From the NCBI GenBank assembly GCA_019359015.1, contig JAHHID010000061.1, forward strand, positions 1 through 48,750: a stretch of 48,750 bases of DNA, in the 5' to 3' direction. Each line of letters begins with the position of its first letter. The first letter of the stretch is position 1. The notes beneath the pieces were generated by a model that saw nothing but the letters and a program-made list of their open reading frames with translations, was not told the origin of the DNA and did not search any database. The translations under genes were made by a program, and so were the position numbers. This DNA comes from Spirirestis rafaelensis WJT71-NPBG6. GTDB lineage: Bacteria > Cyanobacteriota > Cyanobacteriia > Cyanobacteriales > Nostocaceae. Below, piece by piece: positions 28,839-37,700 of this stretch.

Positions 28839-30605
28839 ATGCAGCAGTATTCAAGCTTACCAGAACAGAACTCTCAGGTAGATACAAGTACAAAACTTTT
28901 GACCTCAATCGAGCAACTTCGTGCTGATTTGTGGCTCGAATGCACATTAAATAAGTTGCAGAGTCGTCTCAACGATTGCCTGCTTTGTACTTGTACTACA
29001 GAAGCAGAAATTTTACAAACAGTTGTAAACGAACTCAATAGTGCTTTAAACGCCAGTGAAGTGGCGATCGCTTTATTTGAACCACAAGATACAGTGGGCA
29101 AAATTTGCTATGCTTCTCATTGCCCATCCAAACTGATTTCCAACACCGGAAAAAAGCTGCAATTGAGTTTGCAACAAGCAATAGACATTGAATATTTACA
29201 ACAATTAGAAAACCAACAACCGCCGAGTGCTTGGCGGTTAGCTGAGGATTTTGGCGGCTTAACGAGTTGGTTAATTATCGCCAGAGAGTCCTCAGAATCT
29301 AGTAGCGAGTCACTAGAACCACCACAAACTAAACTTACATCAAAATTGATGGCTCGCGCCGCCAATCAATGTGCAGTAGCTTTGGCGCAACTGCGACAAA
29401 TCAAATCTTTGCAGGAATGTTCTCAACACCTAGAAAGCTTTAATCAGCAACTAGAACGCACTAATCAACTAAAAAACCAGTTTCTCGCAAATACCAGCCA
29501 CGAAATTCGGACACCGCTTAGTTCTATTATCGGTTTCACTCACTTACTCTTAGCCCAAGGTTACGACCCTACAAGAGAACGTCACCAAGAGTATTTAAAT
29601 ATTATTCAGTCCAGCGGCAAGCACCTGCTAGCTTTAATTAACGATATTTTGGATCTCTCGAAAATTGAAGCAAATCAGCTAGAAGTGCAGTGGGAAACCG
29701 TTAATGTACCAACACTATGTAGCAATGTTTTCGCCTTGCTGAAAGAAAAAGCTGCTAATAAAAATTTGAAACTGCGTCTAGAGGTAGATGAGAATATCAC
29801 AACTCTCGTAGCCGACTCTTTGCGACTCAAGCAAATGCTGTTAAATTTGCTGTTCAACGCTCTTAAGTTTACAACCACAGGAAGCGTTGGGTTAAAGGTA
29901 GCCGTCAAGGGTGAATTTATGTATTTTACAGTTTGGGACACTGGTAGTGGCATCTCCAAAGAACACCAAACTGAACTTTTTCAACCTTATTTCCAAATTG
30001 CCAATGCTGCTACCGGTCGTGATGAAGGTACTGGTTTAGGATTAGCAGTAACTCGGAAACTCGTTGAAATTCACAGTGGCTGGCTGAAAGTGGAATCTAA
30101 AGTTAATCAAGGTTCGCGTTTTACTATCGTACTTCCCCTGACGCAGGAAGAGCGAGTGGCGGGAGATGAGCGGGATAAGGCAGATGAGCGGGATGGGGAA
30201 GATGGGGAGGACTTAAATACTATCTCATTATCAAAGATTTTGCTAGTGGAAGATGATTTGCCCAACGCCAAAGTTATAAAAACTTATCTAGAAAAATTGG
30301 GTTATCAAGTAAGTTGGGTAAAAAATGCTGCCGAAATCTGGCAAGTTATTACACAGTTGCAGCCTGCGGTGATTTTAATGGATGTGTACTTACCAGATGA
30401 AAATGGTTTGAAAGTAGTACAGCAACTACGACAAAATGAGCAGTATAAAACTATTCCGATAGTAGCCCAAACGGCAATGGCAATGAAAGGCGATCGCGAA
30501 ATCTGTCTCGCTGCTGGAGTCAATGACTATATTTCTAAACCGATTGATTTGCCACTTTTAGCAACTTTGGTAGCAAAATACAGCAAACTAGGGCATACGG
30601 CATAG
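28839..30605 (+). CDS. Hybrid sensor histidine kinase (GAF-like, HisKA, HATPase, receiver)
   Basis: Order: an N-terminal GAF-like sensory region (about 40-190), a short coil, HisKA with His221 in SHEIRTPLSS, HATPase with N-box NALKF, G1 DTGSGI and G2 GTGLGLAV, then a receiver with Asp515 in LMDVYLP and Lys in YISKPID. No membrane segments, so it is a soluble sensor. About 588 aa from the ATG at 28839 (a TTG two codons upstream is less likely). Between kinase and receiver there is an acidic repeat-like linker (GDERDKADERDGEDGED) that may come from expanded DNA repeats. Phosphate would pass from His221 to Asp515 and on to an unlinked partner. Confidence 0.93.
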   Translation: MQQYSSLPEQNSQVDTSTKLLTSIEQLRADLWLECTLNKLQSRLNDCLLCTCTTEAEILQTVVNELNSALNASEVAIALFEPQDTVGKICYASHCPSKLISNTGKKLQLSLQQAIDIEYLQQLENQQPPSAWRLAEDFGGLTSWLIIARESSESSSESLEPPQTKLTSKLMARAANQCAVALAQLRQIKSLQECSQHLESFNQQLERTNQLKNQFLANTSHEIRTPLSSIIGFTHLLLAQGYDPTRERHQEYLNIIQSSGKHLLALINDILDLSKIEANQLEVQWETVNVPTLCSNVFALLKEKAANKNLKLRLEVDENITTLVADSLRLKQMLLNLLFNALKFTTTGSVGLKVAVKGEFMYFTVWDTGSGISKEHQTELFQPYFQIANAATGRDEGTGLGLAVTRKLVEIHSGWLKVESKVNQGSRFTIVLPLTQEERVAGDERDKADERDGEDGEDLNTISLSKILLVEDDLPNAKVIKTYLEKLGYQVSWVKNAAEIWQVITQLQPAVILMDVYLPDENGLKVVQQLRQNEQYKTIPIVAQTAMAMKGDREICLAAGVNDYISKPIDLPLLATLVAKYSKLGHTA

Positions 30606-30640
30606 GGAGTGGGGGAAGTACGAGAAGTATTTTCTTCCTT

Positions 30641-30688
30641 GTCTCCCTGTCTCCCTGTCTCCCTGTCTCCCTGTCTCCCTGTCTCCTT
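30641..30688. repeat. GTCTCCCT octamer array
   Basis: Five perfect tandem copies of GTCTCCCT and one variant (GTCTCCTT), directly after the hybrid kinase gene. Tandem repeat of the type prone to copy-number change. Confidence 0.9.
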
Positions 30689-30770
30689 CTCTGCTTGCCC
30701 CCCAATTGCCCGTACCACATGCCTAGAATAGAATTTGTTAGGCTTAATACGGTTTTGGGTGGATCTGCAA

Positions 30771-31601
30771 ATGATGCTGACAGAGAAACTTGAGCAACTA
30801 AGAACTTTGTTTAAAGAAATGGAGCAGGCTTTAATTGCCTACTCTGGTGGTATTGATAGCACTTTGGTTGCTAAGATTGCTTATGATGTTTTAGGCGATC
30901 GCGCTTTGGCTGTGACGGCTGTTTCTCCGAGTCTTTTACCAGAAGAGTTGGAAGACGCGAAGATTCAAGCAGCAACTATTGGGATTTCTCATCAAATCGT
31001 TCAGACACATGAGATGGAAAATCCTAATTACACATCTAACCCTGTCAATCGCTGTTATTTTTGTAAAAGTGAACTCCACGACACTCTCAAGCCTTTAGCT
31101 TTAAAGTTGGGTTATCCCTATGTTGTCGATGGAGTGAATGCTGATGATTTACATGATTATCGCCCAGGAATTAAAGCAGCAAAAGAAAGAGGTGCGCGAT
31201 CGCCTTTGGCAGAAGTTAATATTTCTAAAGTCGAAGTTCGCCAACTTTCCCAACAATTGAGTTTACCTTGGTGGGATAAACCTGCTCAACCTTGTCTAAG
31301 TTCGCGTTTTCCCTATGGTGAAGAAATTACTGTTGCTAAGTTGCAACGAGTAGGAAGAGCGGAAATTTACCTGCGGAAGTTGGGTTTAAAGAATTTGCGG
31401 GTGCGTTCTGATGGAGATACTGCACGCATCGAATTACCTCCAGAACAAATCAAAGAGTTTGTGTTAACGACAGATTTACCAACAATTGTTTCTGCATTTC
31501 AAAAGTTGGGATTTCTCTACGTTACTTTGGATTTAGAAGGTTATCGTAGCGGTAAGTTAAATCAAGTTTTAAATCGCGAAAATTTGAGCGCTAAAGTCTA
31601 G
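30771..31601 (+). CDS. larE: LarE-like ATP-dependent sulfur transferase (nickel-pincer cofactor pathway)
   Basis: LarE adenylates and thiolates the pyridinium dicarboxylate precursor of the nickel-pincer nucleotide cofactor. Seen: the PP-loop SGGIDS (25-30), and three cysteines, Cys95 and Cys98 (RCYFCK) and Cys175 (QPCLSSRFPYG). Cys175 matches the sacrificial Cys of the Lactobacillus enzyme; the added CxxC is the mark of the iron-sulfur-cluster form that can turn over repeatedly. The ATG at 30771 is taken as start; 12 residues upstream in frame are unlike the family. larB and larC are not in the window. Convergent with the SGNH gene. Confidence 0.88.
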   Translation: MMLTEKLEQLRTLFKEMEQALIAYSGGIDSTLVAKIAYDVLGDRALAVTAVSPSLLPEELEDAKIQAATIGISHQIVQTHEMENPNYTSNPVNRCYFCKSELHDTLKPLALKLGYPYVVDGVNADDLHDYRPGIKAAKERGARSPLAEVNISKVEVRQLSQQLSLPWWDKPAQPCLSSRFPYGEEITVAKLQRVGRAEIYLRKLGLKNLRVRSDGDTARIELPPEQIKEFVLTTDLPTIVSAFQKLGFLYVTLDLEGYRSGKLNQVLNRENLSAKV

Positions 31602-31609
31602 AATATTTT

Positions 31610-31658
31610 CGTAGTAAGCGTTAAAACGCTTATTTAAAGCAATGAAGTGCTTACTACG
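31610..31658. terminator. Inverted repeat between convergent genes, likely two-way terminator
   Basis: CGTAGTAAGC (31610-31619) and GCTTACTACG (31649-31658) bracket an inner palindrome AAGCGTT/AACGCTT. It fills nearly all of the 58 bases between the larE stop and the SGNH stop. A repeat of similar design is at 34622-34649. Confidence 0.6.
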
Positions 31659-31659
31659 A

Positions 31660-32769
31660 TTATTTAAGCGATCGCTTACTTTTGTTAGCTGTCATTTTAG
31701 TTTCTACTTGCTGTAGTGCCCATTGCCAAACATCATACCCACGGGTTGACAAATGTAAGCCATCTGTGGTTAAATCTTCTCGTAAATTGCCTTCAGAATC
31801 TGTAAACCAATTATGGATATTCAGATAATTTACTTGTTGTTCTTTGGCAATTTGGGCAAGTTGCTCGTTAATATTACGAATTCGGGTATTAGGAATTTTC
31901 TGCTGGCGAGTAGGCAAAATTGATTGGATAATTATTAAACTTTCTGGATGACTTTGTTTTAGTGTACGAATAATTCGGCGGTGATTACGCAAAATAGTTT
32001 CATCACTAACACCATTGCGTAAGTCGTTGATTCCCGCCATGACGTAAATCACATCCGGTCGCGTTTTAGAAAAGAAAGATAATCGTTTTAATACACCACT
32101 GGAAGTATCTCCAGATATTGCTTGATTCAGCCATAATTTCCCACTAGGCAATTTTCGAGCGGGAAACCACATGCTTAAAGAATCACCAACTAAAACATTG
32201 AGATGATTTGCTCCTTGACCTTGAGCGATCGCTTTAGCTTCCAACGCTAATAAAGTTTTCCAATCCTCATAAGTTAGTTGATGTTTACTGCTTGATCGAA
32301 CAAGCGATTCGCCTGACGGCGATAGCTTCGCTTCACGCACCTTATCATCATCCACCCGCGTGTAAATCTGACCTGTTTTCAGAGCACCTAATCTTTGATA
32401 ATAAAGTTCTTTACCCGATACCAGCGTGCGATCTAGTGGTTCGGAATCTACTTTAAATGATGACTCTGTTGGTGACGACAATACCTGCTTGCTGAATTCT
32501 GGTGAAGAAATTTCCGCACTAGGGGCGATTTTATCTTCTACAGTTGGTGGCAAACTCTCTTTAATTGGCGATAACGGGTTGCTGAATTCTGGTAAGGAGA
32601 TTTCCACACTAGGGATGATTTTCTCACCTACACTTGGCAGCGAACCTTGTTTTAAATTCCACAGTTCTGGATGATTTTGTAGTTGAATCATCGATAACTG
32701 TGGAAGACTCGATGCTGGTATTGCCAATCCTGTCAACAAGCTTGCTGCCAACAGATAAGAATCCCTCAT
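31660..32769 (-). CDS. Exported SGNH/GDSL-family hydrolase
   Basis: Esterase/lipase fold acting on acyl or acetyl esters; substrate unknown. Catalytic residues are all present: Ser197 in VGDSLS, oxyanion Gly220 (SGDTS) and Asn248 (GIND), and Asp336/His339 in TTDGLHL. The first 20 residues look like a signal peptide, so it acts outside the cytoplasm. Between signal and enzyme lies a 160-residue region with a duplicated unit of 30 residues (VGEKIIPSVEISLPEFS at 47-63, VEDKIAPSAEISSPEFS at 77-93) and a GC-rich insert. ATG at 32769. Such fusions resemble cyanobacterial polysaccharide-modifying proteins (inference). Confidence 0.9.
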   Translation of the reverse strand: MRDSYLLAASLLTGLAIPASSLPQLSMIQLQNHPELWNLKQGSLPSVGEKIIPSVEISLPEFSNPLSPIKESLPPTVEDKIAPSAEISSPEFSKQVLSSPTESSFKVDSEPLDRTLVSGKELYYQRLGALKTGQIYTRVDDDKVREAKLSPSGESLVRSSSKHQLTYEDWKTLLALEAKAIAQGQGANHLNVLVGDSLSMWFPARKLPSGKLWLNQAISGDTSSGVLKRLSFFSKTRPDVIYVMAGINDLRNGVSDETILRNHRRIIRTLKQSHPESLIIIQSILPTRQQKIPNTRIRNINEQLAQIAKEQQVNYLNIHNWFTDSEGNLREDLTTDGLHLSTRGYDVWQWALQQVETKMTANKSKRSLK

Positions 32770-33399
32770 CGCTTTTATCTCTCCTCTAGTCGCTGCTTTT
32801 CTTTAAGACAGCCAGTAAATGCTGTCTTCAGGATAATTTTAGTTTTATTAAGAAAGAATTGAAAATACAAATACGGCAGAATCCAGGATAATGTTTCGCG
32901 CTCCACTTACTATGAATAAACGGCATTTTTGCACAGCCACAAAATCAACATTTTATGCTCTACAGAATCGTAGCTGTAAAAAACTCTACCCAGGTTGTAT
33001 TCTGACTTCTTCATTAAAATATTATTTTTATCTATATGGTCGGGTTGTGTAAAGCAAGCTTTCTCTGTTGCCTCAATCGCGCTTCACCAAGCAACCCGTT
33101 TCTTGGCTACAACATCTCAGAATCTACAGTTTTTGCTGAGGCGTGTCAATAGACCTATCCAAAAATTGTGATTTTTATAATGATTTTGGGCAATCTGGGG
33201 CTAGATGAGCGATAATGCGATCGCCTTTCAGCCTGATCGACAACCTAAGTAAGGTCAGTGGCAGTAAATAAATCATTCGTTAAGCTTCGGCATTAGGCAT
33301 TCTTAGAAAATAACCTATTTATATTTCTTAACATGGCTTTAATTATTCTTGCCAAAGTCCAATTGAAAGACCCTTGACAAAAAAGCCACTAACAACTAT
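32770..33399. other. Intergenic gap with one hairpin and no clear gene
   Basis: About 630 AT-rich bases between two minus-strand genes. AAGACAGC/GCTGTCTT (32805-32828) is an 8-bp hairpin about 35 bases upstream of the SGNH start, with no T-run. A 48-codon ATG frame at 32891-33050 lacks a ribosome site and looks accidental. Confidence 0.5.
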
Positions 33400-34305
33400 T
33401 TATTCACCAAATCGATAGCGACTGCCGATAATATAATTTTCATTCATTTCAAAACAAATCCATCGACGTTGCAAAATCTCAGCCACAAACCCAGTTGTAT
33501 TAGAACCAGCAAATGGGTCTAATATTATATCATCTTCATCAGTTAAGAATTTGATAAAAAAATCAGCGAAACCTTGAGGAAAACGCGCTGGATGAGGTTG
33601 AATTCCCGCTGCTTTACAACGACGCAAATAAACACTATTTGATTCCGTATTAGCGATTTCTAGTAAATTGGGTGGAATTGCACCTTGATTATCCTTTTGA
33701 AATTTATCAGAAATATCATGTCCGCTAGGACGTATTTTTGCTTTATAGCCATTTTTGAGTAATTGTTTCATACTCTCGCTATAAGGCTTTAAAACTTTTC
33801 TGTTGTTGGCTTTAGGATGAGGGGTTTTAGATAACCACCAAACCACATTTACTGAATCTTTAACCCGAATTCGCCTAATTGTTACCCACTCGGCAGGGGT
33901 AGGAAGTCTTGCAGGATTGTAGTGATAAAATTCTTGAGCTAGAAAAAAGCCAACTTCTTTACATAGCCTAACTAAAAGCTCATATTGATAGATACTCCGC
34001 ACAGGTAAGCCAGGAAGATAAGCACCACCTAAATCTAAAATAAATGAGCCATTATCGGCAAGTACTCTTTTAAATTCATAGGCAAAAGGTAGAAACCATT
34101 CTATATATTTTTCAGCATTTTCATTGCCGTATTCTTTTTTGCGGGTAAGTGCAAAAGGTGGTGAAGTCAAAATTAAATTCAGACTGTTGTCTTCAATTAA
34201 TTTAATTAGCTCTAAACTATCACCCAAATAGACAGCACCCTTATTTTGGCTATAGTATGGCGAAAAAGTTATTGCCTTTTTTAGAGTAGTTTTTTCTGGT
34301 TCCAA
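33400..34305 (-). CDS. Orphan DNA methyltransferase, probably N4-cytosine type
   Basis: Adds a methyl group from S-adenosylmethionine to DNA. The catalytic motif IV is TSPPF (47-51) and the cofactor motif I is DPFAGSNTTG (263-272); catalytic motif before cofactor motif is the beta order. TSPP is typical of N4-cytosine enzymes, whereas adenine enzymes usually have DPPY. About 301 aa. No restriction enzyme, specificity subunit or repair gene is beside it, so it is a solitary modifier. Cyanobacteria have conserved solitary enzymes of this type (such as the GGCC-specific DmtB/M.Ssp6803II group); whether this is one of them needs alignment. Start ATG at 34305. Confidence 0.88.
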   Translation of the reverse strand: MEPEKTTLKKAITFSPYYSQNKGAVYLGDSLELIKLIEDNSLNLILTSPPFALTRKKEYGNENAEKYIEWFLPFAYEFKRVLADNGSFILDLGGAYLPGLPVRSIYQYELLVRLCKEVGFFLAQEFYHYNPARLPTPAEWVTIRRIRVKDSVNVVWWLSKTPHPKANNRKVLKPYSESMKQLLKNGYKAKIRPSGHDISDKFQKDNQGAIPPNLLEIANTESNSVYLRRCKAAGIQPHPARFPQGFADFFIKFLTDEDDIILDPFAGSNTTGFVAEILQRRWICFEMNENYIIGSRYRFGE

Positions 34306-34724
34306 AACTTATAAATAGGAGATGATTAGCGATTGAGTGAGGTTTTGCTAAAAACAAGCGATCGCCGCTTCGATTTTAGCCGCTAATGGTTAACTATTCA
34401 ACGACCAAAGCAAAGTCAGCCTCATTTACCTGTGCCCACCACTTAGAAATACACAGCAAAACTTCACTAACAAGCAAGTTGCTTAATAGTCAAAATCACG
34501 TAATCAAACGTAACTTAAAAATTTAGCCATTGCAAATTATACTGAACCAACAGATAAACCTAGTTTGTGGGTTTATTAGTAGAGTGTCAACATTGAAAAT
34601 GAGAAACGGACTTAACCTGTAGTTTGCGCTTTAGCGTTAAAGTGCAAACGACAAACGCATCATATCAATTTTGACAAAAGCACAATTGTCCAAATACTGC
34701 ATTTGATGGGGAAAGCTTTTAGTT
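34306..34724. other. Divergent intergenic region with a palindromic repeat
   Basis: Between the methyltransferase and the first exoprotein. Contains a hairpin at 34622-34649 and the promoters of both genes by position. No gene seen. Confidence 0.5.
34622..34649. repeat. GTTTGC hairpin repeat
   Basis: GTTTGCGCTTTA and TAAAGTGCAAAC pair with a single G-T mismatch, upstream of the exoprotein gene. Similar in design to the repeat at 31610-31658. Confidence 0.6.
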
Positions 34725-37700
34725 ATGGTTCTGGACTGGAAAAAATTGGCGCTAGGCTTTATTTTCGCTCTCGGTGGAGCAACTTCCTCTATTAACTCTG
34801 CCTTTACTCAACAAATTACCATAGATGGTACTCTCAGTCCTGAGCGAACCTTAACTGGACCAAACTACATCATTCGTCAAGCAGATGGTCAAACTGTAGG
34901 TAATAATTTATTTCAAAGTTTCGGACGCTTCAACCTCAACGCAGGTGAAAGTGCAAATTTTCAAAGTGATGTCAACATTAGAAATATTCTCTCACGTGTT
35001 ACCGGTGGCTTTGCCTCTACGATTGATGGTAGAATCTTTACCCAAAGCGCTAATGTAAATCTTTTCTTCATTAATCCCAGTGGAATCATCTTTGGTCCGA
35101 ATGCACGTATCGATGTAGGAAGTGCAACCAGAGGTTCTTTTATTGCCACAACTGCTGATGCTTTAGTTTGGGCAAATGGTTCACAGTTCAGCGCAAGCAA
35201 TCCTACAGGAGCGAGTAGCTTACTTACCATAGTAGGCGACCCTAGCGGATTTTTATCTTCCCTCAGACCACCGCAACCAATAACTAGTTCGGGTAGCAAT
35301 CTGTCGGTTGCTAATAATCAAAGTTTGTTGTTGGTGGGAGGAAATCTCACTTTAGATAACAGCAACTTGCTGACACAGGGAGGACGAGTAGAATTAGCAG
35401 GTGTGGCAGGAACTGGAACTGTCGGACTTGAGGCAAATGGGAACATCTTCAGCTTGAACATTCCAGAGAATTTAGCGCGTGCTGATGTGTCGCTACAAAA
35501 TGGCAGCACAATCGATGTAACGGCAGCAAATCAAGGTAATATTGCTCTTGTCGGTCGCAATGTGGACATTCTTGGCGGAAGTCAACTAAGAACCGGAATT
35601 CGGTCTTCTTTGGGTACGGTAAATAGTCAAGCTGGAGATATTACCGTTAATGCCACAGGAACAGTAACAATCAATGAAGTTAGCAGACTAAGCAATACAG
35701 TTGCCGCTGGTGCTACAGGTAATGCTGGTAATATCAATATTAAAGCTGGTGAGATTTCTCTAAGTAATTTGGCTAGCACTCCCGCATTAGATGCTAGTCG
35801 CGCTGGGCAAGGACGTGCGGGAAACGTCTCACTAGAAGCTACCAATGGTTCAATTTCTGTAATCGGTCAAGATGTCAACCCTGGAGATCAAGTAATTTCT
35901 ACCTTTGGCGGTGGAAACATATCAGTTAAAGCCACTAACGCTATAACCTTAGATAATGCCTTTTTTCTTGCCGGTAGCTTTGTAGGTGATGGAGGAAACA
36001 TATCATTGCAAGGCAACCAGGGAGTCTCCTTAGCAAATAATAGCTCTTTGGTGAGTGCAGCCTTTACACGGGGCAATTCTGGAAATATTACATTAGAATC
36101 CTCTACTGGTTCTGTCTCTATTGAAAATAGCTTGGTTAATACAGCCACTGGCTTTCCGAATGACAGCACTAAGCCGGATCTAGGGAATGCTGGTAATATT
36201 ACAATCCAGGGGCAATCTGTTTCTGTAACTGGCGGAACCGAAGTATCATCTAGATCCTTTAGTGGTAACAACTCCGGCAATATCGAAGTTAATGCCGCAG
36301 AAAGACTAGAAATTTCTGGTAATAAACCAAGACCAAACGGAAATCGCGCTGGCAGTTTTACAAATACTACGCTGACAACAGTCAGTGAGGCAAATGCCAG
36401 AGGTAATGCAGGTAAGATAAGCATCAAAGCTGGTGAAATTTTAATTAATAATCAGGCAAGTACTCCTGCACTAGATGCTGGTAGTTACAGTGCGCGGGAT
36501 GGTAATAATGTGGGAAAAAAGTCTGGAAATGTATCGCTAGAAGCAACCAATGGTTCAATATCTGTAACTGGACAGGATGTAACAACTAACGATCAAGTAA
36601 TTTCCACCTTGGGTAACCGAACGCTCGGTGAGGGAGATATATCACTCAAGGCAAATGGCACTATCTTCTTAAATAATGCCTTTTTTGTTGCCAGCAGCTT
36701 TGGGGGAAATGCGGGAAACATATTACTGCAAGGCAATGAGGAAGTATCCTTAGCTAATAACAGTTCCCTCGTGAGTGCATCCTTTTTGAGGGGCAGTTCC
36801 GGAAGCATTACAATCACGTCTGATGGTCCAGTCTCTATTCAACATAGCTTGGTGAATACTGCTGTTGGTGCGGGAACTAGCACAAATCTTAATCTTGGCG
36901 ATGGTGGTGATATAAATATCAGTGGGCAGTCTGTTAGCATAACTGACGGAGCAGAAGTATCATCTAGATCGAATAACGGTCGCAACTCCGGCAATATTCA
37001 GGTAAACGCTACCGAAAGAGTGGAAATTTCCGGTAATAAACCAAGACCAAACGGAAATCGCGCTCAAAGCTTCCCAAATAGCATCATCACAACAGCCGCT
37101 GGAAGTAGTGCTAGAGGTAATGCAGGTAATATTAGCATTAAGGCTAGTGAAATTTTTATCAATAATCCGGCAACTAGTCGAGCATTACGACCATTAAATA
37201 ATGGGGTAAGCAATTCAGCAATAAGTACTACTAGTAATGGACAGGGACGTGCAGGAGACGTATCATTAGAAGCCAGTAACTCAATTTATTTAAATAATCA
37301 AGCAAGCAATCCGGGGATAAGTACTGAGAGTAATGGGCAAGAACGTGCGGGAAATGTATCACTAACCACTAATGGCTCAATTTCTTTAATTGGACGGGAT
37401 ACGCAAGCTAACGACCAGGTGATTTCTAGCTTTGGTGGGACAAACTCACTAGGTAGCGGAAATATATCTCTCAACGCAAATGGCTCTATCTCGTTAGATA
37501 ATGCTTTCTTAAGAGCCAGTACTACTGGGGGTGACGCAGGAAGCATTTTACTCCAAGGCAATGAGAGTGTATCTCTAGCAAATAATAGCTCACTTGTGAC
37601 TGTAGCCTTTAGGCGGGGTAATGCCGGTCCGATTACAGTTGAATCTTTTGGTCCGATCTCTTTGCAGAATAGCTTAGTCGCCACCAATGTTGGAGATCCA

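Noticed and set aside
32891-33050. Plus-strand ATG frame of 48 codons in the gap upstream of the SGNH gene
   Set aside because: No Shine-Dalgarno sequence and composition like random AT-rich DNA.
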